DNA of 64,000 nucleotides from Prunus persica (Eukaryota; Streptophyta; Magnoliopsida; Rosales; Rosaceae), in contig NC_034009.1 in NCBI RefSeq assembly GCF_000346465.2, positions 8,093,251-8,157,250 on the forward strand, given 5' to 3'. Within the stretch, counting starts at the first letter, position 1; every line of letters begins with the position of its first letter. This document shows positions 11,044 to 22,494 of this stretch, in pieces. The notes below the pieces were generated by a model. That model saw nothing but the letters and a program-made list of their open reading frames with translations. It had not been told where the DNA came from and searched no databases. The translations under genes were made by a program, and so were the position numbers.

Positions 11044-11927
11044 CCACGTCGAATGAAAAATATTGCGTCGTTTTAGTTAAAAACGACGTAGTTAAATGTA
11101 ACCGCCGTATTATTTTTTTGAAATGGTTTTATATGTAAGCAACTTTTCGACTTACACATGCACTGTTTCCAAACCCGATTAAAAATTTCAATCTCCCAGA
11201 GAAACCTTTTCGTCTTTTTTCCTTGTCAGAGCATTGTCAGAGTTTCTCATCGTCTTCCTCTCGTCTTCTTCGTCGTCTCTGAACTTAAACATCGATCATC
11301 TTCCTCTTGCTTTCATTGCACGCAAAAGGTAAGCTTTCATTTTCACTATTTTGGTTACTGTTTTGCATGCTCATACGTTTTTTGTTTGAAAAATCTTTTT
11401 ACCTTTTTTCTGGCCAAAATCATTTTACTTCTTTCCAAGTTTGATAAAATATACAGACAAAGAGAGAAAGTTTCCAACTTTGAAGACAACTACATCAACT
11501 AAATAAGACGACGGTAGACCACGACGGTTCGTCAGTTGTTCTAGCGTCGTCTGAAAATTGACAAAGTTGTTTTTAAAATAATAGTCTTTTTTTATATGCT
11601 TGTTTAATTGCAGGTTTGATTTCGCTGAACAATGGTTTTTGTTTTTCCCTTATTTGATAAAATATAAAGAAAAAGAAACTAGGGTTGGTATCTAATATAG
11701 ACGATAAAATATAAATAATAGTTTACCACGACGGTGTATTACTATTGACGTCGTGTGAACATATATACCACGACGTTATATAAATAATGGTTTTAAACAT
11801 TTATTACGTCTGAGATTATTTCATTGCGTCGTCTAAAATCATATCATACGTCGTATTTTTTTAATACCGTCGTTTGTGTTCTTAATGTTTTCCTGAAATA
11901 TTTTCACTTGCAGTTTTGTCTGTTAAA

Positions 11928-14900
11928 ATGGTTTCTCAACAACAAACTAAGGATTCTGGCTCCAAGAAGCTTGGAATGGTAGCTCCTCAAGATAAGTCTT
12001 CGAAGGAGATGAAGTCTTCGAAGAAGATGAAGTTTGCTTCATCATCTGCTGAGACAGAACAAACCAGCCAGACAACAATCTCAGATGATTCAAAGACTGG
12101 TCGAGGTATGAGCACAATGCCTCGTGTTGTGAAGAGAAAGCTTCAGAAACTGAGGCCAATTGTTGAGTACAATAAAAGGGGGAAAGGTGTTGGCCAAGCA
12201 CATATTGAGATGCAGTCGTATATTGGTGTGTTGGCACGCTCCAGGATCCCACTTGTGGACAAGAAATGGTCCCAAATCCCCAAGGATATAAAGGAGCAGA
12301 TTTGGGAAGCAGTTGACATGGCTTTTGTCGTAGGCCAAGGGGCAAGACCTCTGTTTTAGCTTCTGCTTCCAAGAAATGGAAGGATTTCAAGTCTACACTA
12401 ACGAGGCATTATATCCTTCCATACACCAATGACAGGGAGAAATTAAGCCAACCCCCTGAAACATATAAATTCATAGAGAAAGCACAATGGGATGCCTTTG
12501 TAGCTTCAAGGCTATCCAAAGATTTTGAGTCTGTGCATTCTCAACATGCACAGATTAGGGAGAAACTCGAGTACAATCATCGATTGTCTCGAAAAGGATA
12601 TGCTGGATTGGAGGATCAATTGGAGGAAACCATGCCTGGGGTAGAAATTGATCGATCTACCTTATGGAAGAGAGCTAGACAGGACAAACATGGTAACATC
12701 CCTGATCCAAAGGTGGCAGAGAAAGCAAAATTAATTGTAAGCCTACTATCACTCTGTTTTAAATTTTTATTAAACTGTGAATTATTCTTATTACGTCGTA
12801 TGTTATATTTTTCGTCGTGTGAATGATATTACCACGTCGAAAAGTTTTTAAAAACGTCGTTAAAGGTCTAAATAGGAATCACTACTATGTTTTCTGTAAT
12901 TACAGCATAAGACGTCGGTGGTTCATTTTCGCGTCGTGTGAATGATATTACCACGTCGAAAATTTTTTAAAAACGTCGTTAACGGTCTAAATAGGAATCA
13001 CTACTCTGTTATCTTTAATTATAGCATAAGACGTCGGTTGTTTATTCATTTCGTCGTTTTAAATAAATAACCACGTCGGTATAACTACCGTCGTGATAAG
13101 TTATAATAACGTCGGTTTATACGTTATTGCGTCGTGTGAAATTATATAATACGTCGTTTGTACATAAATAACCGTCGTGTGTTTTTTTGTTTATCTTTTT
13201 TTAGGATGAATTGCAGAAACAAGTCTCGGAAGGCAAAGTCAGAGTAGATGGCAGCAATAATGTGCTGACCATGGCTTTGGGCCCCGAGCATCCAGGCAGA
13301 CTGAGGGGAGTTGGTGCTGGTGTTTCCCCAAGGCAATATTTCAATTTGCCCAAACCACAGAGGGTGAGCTTTGACGACCGTTTGAAGGACAGTTTAAGAG
13401 TTCTCCTTCAAGAAGAGACTAAAAAGATGGAGGCTAAGGCAAGGGAAGAGGCCTTAAGGATGGAGGCTAGGACAAAACAATTGGTAGAGGCTGAGAGGGA
13501 GCATTTCCTGAGTCAGCTTTCCCAATTAATTCCCAATTTTGATCCAAGCATGCTTAAACCAAGAATTAGCCAAAGCCCCAAAAATCCAATGTCTGACAAA
13601 GCTAGCTGCTCTGGAGGTGATGTGAGATCCCTACATTTGGAGGATGATACTGCCAAAATGGGGAAACATCAGCCAGATGAAGAGAAGGAAGAAGAAAAAA
13701 GAGATGAAGAGAAGGAAGAAGAAAAGGAGAAAGAAGATGAAGAAAAGCATGACGACAAGGTATGTTCACATAACTTTGCCTTTTTTATTTGTTTTTCAAA
13801 ATTTCAGACGTCGATATTTTTATTTAATCCGTCGTTTGTTTAAAACTTAGACGGCGGAATTTTTTTAAGACGTAATAAAATATTTAAACGACGGTTTTTG
13901 CACCGTCGTTTAAATGGTTTCAGACGACGCTTTATTCATAAAACCGTCGTCTTTATTGAATTACCACGACAGTTTTTTCACCGTCGTTTAAATACTTTTA
14001 AGACGACGTTTTATTACTTAAACCGTCGTCTTTATTGAATTACCACGTCATTTTTTTTATTTCTTTAAACAGGTTATTGAAGTTGGTGCTTATTCAAATA
14101 TGGAGGCGCCATCTTCTTTAAAAACCCTTTGTCGTTTTGTGGAAACGACACTCCTGCCTGAGGATAAGACACTCCAATTTACAATTGATAAGGAGGTGTT
14201 TGGTGGTGAGCGCGATACCTTCCTCCTGCCTGAAGATATTACACAATTTGCAGGCATGGAAGAAATTGGAGCTACTGTATTGGCTGTATATATGAGGTTT
14301 GTACTTCTAAAATAATACCTCGTTGGTTTATATATTGCGTCGTCTTAACTAACTAACCACGTCGTCTTAACTAACTACCGTCGTGATAAATATATTATAA
14401 CGTCCTCATCTATTTCAGTACGTCGTGTGAAATATTATAATACGTCGTTTTTTTATACATAACCGTCGTGTTTGTTTGTGCTGACTTGTTTATATTATTT
14501 TATGTATTTAGGTACTTACACGATGTTTTGAAACAAGCCAATATGTGCAGCATGGTTGGCTTTATTGACCCTGCTACAGTTAGTGCCAACTCTGGCACAA
14601 TAACTGAAAGATCACGACTGGTAGCAGCTCGACTTCAGAAGACAGACGGTGAACAGCTTTTCATGATGCCTTACAATCCAGGGTTAGTCTCCTTAGGATT
14701 TTGTTTTTATGATTTTCAATAAATGACAGCTTATAAACTAACCACGTCGGTGTTTTATTTTATTTAGTCGTTTGAAACTACTAACCACGTCGGTATTTAT
14801 TTGTCGTCGTGATAAATATATAATGTCGTCGTTATCTACTTTATTTCGTCGTGTGAAATACTATAATACGTCGTTTTTGTAAATAACCGTCGTTTTTATA

Positions 14901-15471
14901 TTAATTTTGTGCAGCCGTCATTGGATCCTGCTGATTGTAAGAGCAAAGAAGGAGACCGTCTATTTTCTGGATCCTCTGCCAGGTCATCGTGTGGTCGACG
15001 AAGAGGCGAAAAACATCGTGAACAGTGCTTTAAAAATATATAATACCCACATAGGCCGAGCAGGACGTAAAAATGTAATTTGGAAAACTCTCTCAGGCAC
15101 ACCAAAGCAACCCAGCAATGTCGAATGCGGGTATTATGTGATGCGCTTCATGAGGGACATCATCATGGATCCTTCCTTGGGGTTTGAGAATAAGGTAAGA
15201 AGAAATTACCTTCATACATTTCACGTCGTTTTTTGTATTATCAACGACGGTCATGTAAAATTAACGTCGTTGAATGGATATACTACGTCGGTTATGAAAA
15301 ATATCGTCGTCTGTGATTGAATTTCTTTTTATTTATAAACCCTAATAGTCATTGTTTATGCAGTATGCCAAGGGAAACCAGGAAGCTTCATACCCCCAAG
15401 AAGCCATTGATGAAGTCCGGAATGAATGGGCAGAGTTTGTTTTCCAAATTATTAAACAGGGCAATTATTGA
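11928..15471 (+). pseudogene. CACTA accessory gene: transposase-associated region plus Ulp1-like C48 protease, one frameshift
   Basis: Six coding exons join in phase: 11928-12736, 13205-13759, 14073-14296, 14512-14682, 14915-15194, 15364-15471. The first half resembles plant En/Spm Transposase_24-type proteins (KKWKDFKSTLTRHY in exon 1, RLRGVGAGVSPRQYF in exon 2), followed by Lys/Glu-rich coiled coil. Exons 4-6 carry a Ulp1/SENP-like cysteine protease: GRHWILLIV (His), YFLDPLPG (Asp) and NVECGYYVMRF (Cys), so the catalytic set is present. In exon 1 the frame slips by one base near 12345-12357, giving an early TAG. Every other junction keeps phase, so this is a single indel or an assembly error. 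ATG 11928 follows an acceptor at 11913, and a leader exon with donor near 11328 is likely. Without the indel the protein would be about 715 residues. Confidence 0.8.
12812..13049 (+). repeat. 119-bp tandem duplication in intron 1 of the CACTA accessory gene
   Basis: The segment GTCGTGTGAATGATATTACC through AAATAGGAATCACTACT and on to the CATAAGACGTCGGT words occurs twice, offset by 119 bp, with few differences. Each unit holds several CGTCG motifs, so intron motif arrays grow by local duplication. Confidence 0.8.
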
Positions 15472-17621
15472 ACACTTGATATTTATGTATAATGTACAAA
15501 TTTTCTCTATAATATGTAATGTAAAAATTTGTTGAGGTTTTCTTAAATTAAAAAAAAAACAAACATACAAATTGCTTAACCGACGTGTAATACTTTTCCA
15601 ACGACCTAATAAAGTCACAAACCGTCGTATTTTGTTGTTTCGTGTTTTAAACAATTACGACGTAAAAATATAGTTAGACGACGTTCTTTGAACAATTGAG
15701 TCGTTTATGGTTTACAACATCTTCAATTTCTTAAGGGTTCAGGGTATCATCGACGACGTTTATGTAACGACAGCGGTTAAGTCGTTGATATATATATTTT
15801 ACGTCGTATAGTTAAATAGCCGCCATGGTTTCTCATTTTAACGACTTAGTAGTCTATTACAATTTACAACGTCTACAATTTATTAACACCTATTAACACC
15901 GACGTGGTTTGTTGTTGTGGTAAGAATATTTTATTATTTTTATATCAAAATATTCAAAATAAATTTAAAATAAATCAGAAAATTGAAAAGTCAACTCCTA
16001 TGAAGTCATTGATATATTTTCTTCCAAATAAACCTTGAAAAAATTCATTTTGAATAACAAAAATTTAAAATGACCATCCAAAACAAAATTGTTTTGATGA
16101 GTCATAAAATCACTTCTAGTTTTATGGTTTAGGGTTTAGAGTCTAGGGTTTAGAGATTAGGGTTGTTATTTATTGGGGTTTATTTTTAAAGTATAATTTT
16201 TGGGTAGTCTAGGGTATATGTTAGGCTTTAAAACCATAAAACCTTTTATAAACTTAATTTTTTAAATTGTATAATTTAATTTTATGGGTTTAGGGTATTA
16301 ATTTTTAACGACGGTGGTTGGGTCGTGGAATACATATTTTACGTCGTACAGTAAAACATACGACATGGTTTACGCTTTAAACGACGTTATTTTAATATGT
16401 AAGTCGGTTTATATAATTTACAACGTCTTTAATTTCTTAACACCGACGTGGTTTTTCAGTCGTCGTTATATAAAAAATTCAAAATAAATTTAAAATTAAT
16501 CCGAAAAATGAACGGCCTTACGTTCTTAATCCGAAAAATGAAGTTTCCGTCGTGGAATATTAAATTTACGTCGGTACTTGTAGAACTTTCGCCTTGGTTT
16601 TTCTTTCGACGTTTTATAACGCGCGCGCTCTAAAAATTTTCGCGCGACCTAAATTTTTTTAGATTTGGCTCTTAGTCTTATACTTTGATCCCTGAAACCT
16701 AAAATTTCAGATTTCACGCGACATAACATTTCGCTCTCTCACTTCTGCTCTAATTAAAAGTTGCACTCTCCAGGCTCGTCGAATCTGTGAGCTCGTCCAA
16801 CCTGTAAGTACAAACCCTATCTTCCCCTTGTAAATTCATTGAATGATATTAGGTTGTTTTGTTAAAGGGTTTTAGGTATATGCTTTGCGATCTGTTAATA
16901 ATGTGCTTATAGGTATGGGTTCATGGATTTTCTGTTTAATGGGTTCATGACAAGATCAAATAAAGGTGTACTTTTGCTGGAAATCAACACAAAAAGACAC
17001 ATCACCAACTTCCAAATGATTTCCAGCAAAAGGACACCTTTATTTGATCTTGTCATTTTCCGCTCTGGAGAAGGTGCAAAGTGCACCAATGCTTATAGGT
17101 ATGGGTTCATGGATTTTCTGTTTAATGGGTTCATGGATTACATTATCTGTTATGTTGAATTGGGAATGGATTTAATTTTGTCGTATCTTTTAATCACCCT
17201 ATGTTATGTTGAATTGGGAATGGATTTATTGTTTTCATGCTTGGTTTCATGTATATGTTGGTTTCTTGCTTGGTTTCATATATATGTTGTGTTCTTAATG
17301 GGTTTTGTGTTCTTGAAAATAAACTGAGACACGACGAATTTTAAGGCGTACGACGACGATTACACGACGGTGTTTTTAAACTACCGTCGTTGTATTACTT
17401 ATACACGACGGTTTTTTCATAAACCGTCGTTTGTATTACGTATAATAGACGACGTCTGTTGAAAATCCGTCGTCTATATATGCCAAATACGTCTGTTTTT
17501 GATTAAAACCCGTCGTCTCTGTTGTTTATTACTTGCGATTAGATCATTGTATAATCTGCTATAGTGATGGTCATTGCCTGTATTTTCACTTTATTATAGA
17601 TAATAGGTTATAGTGTTGGAG
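15472..17621. other. Spacer between the two CACTA genes, with leader of the transposase
   Basis: No coding gene. It contains further CGTCG words, a short degenerate telomere-like stretch (about 16126-16164, TTTAGGG units) and, from about 16740, a CT-rich segment that looks like a transcribed leader, with a donor at 16803 (CCAACCT then GTAAGTAC). It also holds the hairpin and direct repeats at 16904-17135 listed separately. Confidence 0.6.
16904..17135. repeat. 39-bp-arm hairpin between 46-bp direct repeats inside the CACTA element
   Basis: TGCTTATAGGTATGGGTTCA and the following 26 bp occur at 16904-16949 and again at 17090-17135. Between them the arms 16947-16985 and 17018-17056 are reverse complements with one mismatch around a 32-nt loop. 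The left arm begins ATGACAAGATCAAATAAAGG. The structure is upstream of the transposase start. It could give a foldback RNA, or it may be a tiny foldback element. Confidence 0.8.
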
Positions 17622-20600
17622 ATGGATAAGTCATGGATGCACTCGGATAGAAGATCGAAGGCATATGAGTTTGGGGTGGAAGCATTTTTGAACTTTGCTG
17701 TAGAAAATCTTCTAACTACAACACATATCCGTTGTCCATGTGTTAAATGTGTTAATTTGAAGTTGTTTGGGGTTGGAATTATAAGGGATCACTTATACTT
17801 TAATGGAATTGACCAAAGCTATAAGAATTGGACATTTCACGGAGAACCTTGGGAAGCAACTACTAATGCTAGCAGAAATGTTGAAGAAGATGATGGCCAT
17901 AGTAGGTACAGTTTTGTGTCTGAAGAAATTGATATGGATGATAATGATTTTGGTGATTTTGGTTCGGATCCGTATGAGTTTGCCAATGTGATTGGGGATG
18001 GAGATCAACCAGTGTACCCTGGTTGTAGAAAGTACACGAAGTTATCGGCATTAGTGAAGTTGTATAATTTGAAGGCAAAACATGGGATGAGTGATGTCTG
18101 TTTTACAGAATTATTGATACTTCAAGGCGATTTGCTTCCAGAAGGAAATACAATACCAACCTCCATGTATGAGGCTAAAAAGACTTTGTGTGCATTGGGG
18201 CTGAGTTATGAGAAAATGCACGCATGCCCCAATGATTGCATCTTGTATAGGAAGGAGTATGAGGATTCAACTAATTGTCCTACTTGTGGTATCTCAAGGT
18301 GGAAGGAAGGCAAAGATGCAATCTTGAAAGAGGGTGTGCCAGCGAAGGTGGTGTGGTATTTTCCCCCAATTCCAAGGTTTAAAAGGATGTTTCAATCACA
18401 TGAGACAGCTAAGAGTTTGACTTGGTGGCATGTTGCTAGAAAATCAATTGACGGTCAGATGTCTCATCCGGCGGATTCCCCGTCTTGGAAACTTCTTGAT
18501 GATAAATGGCCTGAGTTTGGTAATGAGCCGAGAAACTTGAGATTGGCTCTTTCATCTGATGGATTCAATCCCCACAGTTCTCTAAGTAGCAGATATAGTT
18601 GTTGGCCGGTTATCTTAGTTACATATAATCTCCCTCCATGGCTGTGCATGAAACGAAAGTTCATGATGTTAACCTTATTGATTTCCGGTCCTAAACAACC
18701 CGGAAATGATATAGACGTCTACTTGGAGCCTTTGATTGATGATTTAAAATCCTTGTGGGTTGGGATTAGAGGAGTGTATGATGCACATAATGGAGAATAC
18801 TTTACACTCAGAGCTGCATTAATGTGGACAATTAATGATTTCCCCGCCTATGGAAACTTATCTGGTTGTGTTGTTAAAGGATATAAAGCTTGTCCAATAT
18901 GCGGCGATGATACACCTAGTCACAGGTTGAAAAATGGCCACAAAATTTGTTACATTGGGCATAGAAAATGGTTACCGATCAATCATCCATATAGGAGGCA
19001 ACGTGCAGCTTTTAATGGGAAACCTGAATATGGCATACCTCCAGAGCCATTAACCGGAGAAGAAGTGCTGCATATGGTTGAAAATGGTGACAGAGTTTGT
19101 TGGAAGAAGAAATCAATATTCTTTGATCTCGAGTATTGGAAATACCTTCCTGTGAGGCATGCCCTAGATGTTATGCACATTGAGAAGAATGTTTGCGATA
19201 GTATCATTGGTACATTGCTGGAGATCCCTGGAAAAAATAAAGATGGGATTGCTGCTCGATTAGATTTATTGAACATGGGGGTCAAAACTGATTTGCAACC
19301 CGAGTATGGAGAAAGACGTACTCGTTTGCCTCCTGGGCCTTGGAATTTGTCAAGAGCAGAGAAGAGAGAGGTTTGCAATTCTTTCTATGGTATGAAGGTC
19401 CCTGAAGGTTATTCTTCAAATATTAAAAATCTTGTATCTGTACAAGATTCAAGACTTCTTGGCCTTAAATCACATGATTGTCATACCTTAATGCAACAAT
19501 TGCTCCCTGTGGCAATTCGTTCTGTTTTGGAGAAGCCTGCAAGGTATGCAATAACTCGTTTGTGCTTCTTCTTCAATGCTATATGTGCAAAGACTGTTGA
19601 TGTTTCCAAGCTAGATAAGTTGGAAGAAGATGTAGTAGTTACTCTGTGTTTGCTTGAGAAGTACTTTCCCCCTTCATTCTTTGATATCATGGTTCATCTA
19701 GTAGTACATCTTGTCAGAGAAGTTCGTCTATGTGGGTCAGTATATTTTAGGTGGATGTATCCGTTTGAAAGATATATGAAAGTGCTGAAGGGGTATGTTC
19801 AGAATCGTACTCGTCCCGAAGGTTGCATTGCTGAGCGGTATATAGCTGAAGAAGCGGTAGAGTTTTGTACTCAGCATTTATCTGATGTTAGTACAGTTGG
19901 AGTGCCTTCAAGCCAAAAGATGGGAGTTTCAAAGCCATTATCAGGTTGCACAGTGAGCGTAGTTGATCAGGACCTGTTGAATCAAGCACATCTATATGTC
20001 TTGGAGAATACGGAGGAAGTCCTACCTTATATCGAGTACGTATGAGTTTTATTCTTTAAGTTTCCATTTAAAATTATTTCTTATGTTTATCTTATATATT
20101 TGGGACCGTAATGCTTGAATTTTTCGTGTCATGTAGGCAACATATGATCCACATCAAGACTGCTTATCCAAAATTTAGAAAGAGAACAAAGTGGCTGCAG
20201 GATAAGCACAATAGCACTTTCATTCAATGGCTACGCTTCAAGGTATATGTTGTTGAATAACGTATTTCTCTTTTAATTTTCTTCTTATTTATATGTTATG
20301 ATGAATTAAGATATGATTAATTTGCAGGTTCAAAGTGAAGTTGAGGAAGACAATCATGGCGTATCAGAAAATTTAAGGTGGCTAGCAGCTGGTCCAAACA
20401 TGTCAGTGCCATTATATAGGAGCTATCTTATTAAAGGTATTAAATTCAATATCAAGGCACAAGATGATGTGCGGACAACTCAAAATAGTGGAGTTTATTT
20501 ACTTGCACATACCATGCAAGTTGCTAGTGCCAAGGATAAAAACCCAATTCTCTCAAATATGGGTTTCTATGGTGTCATTCAAGAAATTTGGGACCTTGAC

Positions 20601-20972
20601 TACCAAAAGTTTACAATCCCAGTCTTTAGGTGTGATTGGATAGATAGTTCTGGTCTTGTAGTCGACGAACTTGGATTTACCCTTGTAGATTTGAGTAAAA
20701 TTAGACATAGGAATGACCAATTTGTTTTGGCTTCTCAAGTCAAACAAATATTTTTTGTTGACGACCCGATGCATCGTGGTTGGTCGGTAGTGTTATCAAT
20801 GCCTAGTAGAGAATATAATGATGTTATTGGTGATGAAGTATTAGGTGATGTGATAATTGAGTGTGAGCCATTTACTAGAGGGATGCCAAATGTTGACACA
20901 TTTGATGAACTGGTAGGTGAGTTAGGCGGTCAAAATATTCGAGATGGGTGTGAAGATATATGGATTGAATGA
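17622..20972 (+). CDS. CACTA transposase, TNP2 type, 1054 aa, intact
   Basis: Three exons join in phase: 17622-20035, 20137-20242, 20328-20972. The donor is the GTACGT after ATCGA, which gives IEQHMIHIKTAYP across the junction. Using the next GT would cause an early stop. Domains in order: a Transpos_assoc-like cysteine region (DKSWMHSDRRSKAYEFG, then CPCVKCVN, about residues 2-75), a Transposase_21/TNP2 core (about 200-450, with LALSSDGFNPHSSLSSRYS and PGNDIDVYLEPLIDDLKSLW), a DUF4218-like region (about 610-720, VHLVREVRLCGSVYFRWMYP) and a DUF4216-like region (about 920-1000). The protein would bind the element ends and cut and rejoin DNA in the nucleus. I find no stop or frameshift, so the gene looks capable of expression. 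Confidence 0.93.
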
Positions 20973-22334
20973 TGCTTATGTAATTGGCAGTGTATGACAT
21001 TAATTTTGTAATATATTGTAATGTGATTTCTTCACTTTCTACGTTCAAATAAAACACGACGTTATTGTGAATCAGTTATTCAGCATATTTACCGACGTCT
21101 TAAAGCAACGTAACAATGAAGAACCACGACGCTATTGTGAAGCAATTATTCAGGATATCACGTCGGTGAAGGATAAAGAACCGCCATGTAATTCAAAATA
21201 ACACGACTCCAATCCCATAATACCGACGTCTAAAAAACGAGATATGTAATCTGAACGTTAAAAAATACGACGTCATCATACATTTTCCACGTCGCAAGTT
21301 CTTTTATAAACGAAGAGGAACGAAATTAATTCCGACGGAAATTCATTATAACCGCCGTCTAATAACAATTAAACGACGTTATTTGTAATACGGCTCCCAT
21401 CATAATCTACGCCGTCTATATGTTCTGTAATACGGCTCTCATTTATTTGGAACCGACGTTGTTTAGACGTTCAACGTCGTCTATATTATTAAGTGCGTCG
21501 TGAGTAATGAATACATATAAATACAACGTCGACTATATAAATGTATACGTCGTAAATAATGACACTGACAACTATTTCCACGTCATCTTTTTTAGATAAA
21601 ATCGAAGTGGAAAATTTATTTCACGACGGTTTTTTGTAAATAAGAGACGTTGTAGAACTTTAGCAGACTAAACACGTCTGTTTTTATTGTTTTCCGACGT
21701 TGTTGTATTTAACAACGTCTAATATTTATGATCGTTGTTTGTTTCTGAAAATAGGACGTATAAATTTTTTAATACGACTCTCATATATTTGTAACTGACG
21801 TTGTTTAGTTTTTCAACGTCTACTATAGAAACACATACGTCGTAAATAATGACACTGACAACTATTTCCACGTCATCTTTTATCAAAAAATCGAAGTGGA
21901 AAATTAATTGTACGACGGTTGTGTTTATATGTGCGACGTAGTAGGTATCAATAACGTCGTCTTCTAATGTATTTAAAGACGTCATATTTTTTATTGTCGT
22001 GAAAATTATATTTAACGTCGGCGTATTTTTATTGTCGTCGTTGTATGTCTATCTTGCGGCCTTGTTCTCTTAATATGTGTCATATTTTCCCTTTTTAACG
22101 ACGGTCTTTTTAGAGAATTGGTCGTCTATTATCATCATCGATTGCTTTTTTTAGATCTTTTTGCAGTACAAAGACGTCGTTTTGTATTTTTTGATGACGT
22201 TGTATTGTTTAACAACGACGGTTATTTAGCGTCGTGGTTTATGAGGGAAAAGATGACGGTGGATTCCACGACCATTGAAAAACCAAATACACGACGGTGA
22301 TTTACCGTCGTCTTTTTGCTTTTTTGTAGTAGTG
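20973..22334. repeat. Right subterminal repeat region of the CACTA element
   Basis: CGTCG/CGACG words are dense up to the right terminal repeat. A block starting CGTCGTAAATAATGACACTG recurs at about 21549-21630 and 21838-21920, again with CCACGTCATC and CGAAGTGGAAAA inside. The last words form a short inverted pair (CACGACGGTGATTTACCGTCGT) just inside the terminus. Confidence 0.8.
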
Positions 22335-22494
22335 TCCTATATAAAACAACATACATGAACATTATGCATTGCCACAAAAGTTTTTGTGACACCTAGAGTG
22401 CATTCTCATAAGAGTTTACATGACACCTACTGTTAGTGCATTGCCACAATTGTTTCCATGATACTCATTGTTAATGCATTGTTAGTTTAAAATA

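Larger units (their letters stand above)
8873..22334 (+). mobile_element. CACTA (En/Spm) DNA transposon, about 13.5 kb, complete ends
   Basis: The left end reads CACTACTACAAAAAGTG and the right end read in reverse CACTACTACAAAAAAGC, and both continue into AAAAAGACGAC. Each side is flanked by TCC (8870-8872 and 22335-22337), the 3-bp duplication made by CACTA transposases, which fixes the limits exactly. Inside are a captured RPN6 fragment (9960-10376), a multi-exon gene with a Ulp1-like protease (11928-15471), and a TNP2 transposase (17622-20972). Both ends are packed with CGTCG/CGACG words, the usual type of subterminal transposase-binding repeat. The same words also fill the introns of the first gene. 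The intact transposase and ends suggest a fairly recent insertion. The frameshift in the other gene may limit autonomy. Confidence 0.95.

Noticed and set aside
12320..12360. A tiny intron (GT near 12329 to AG near 12359) that might remove the frameshift
   Set aside because: About 33 nt is too short for a plant intron, and the joined product does not keep the expected VLASASKKW sequence in frame.
12780..15310. Regularly spaced CGTCG words resembling a CRISPR-like or satellite array
   Set aside because: Words are short, degenerate and in both orientations with no fixed repeat and spacer. They fit CACTA subterminal motifs in a eukaryotic genome.
20036..20045. Alternative donor of the transposase exon 1 at 20040
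   Set aside because: It puts exon 2 out of frame with an immediate stop. The GT at 20036 gives a continuous frame.
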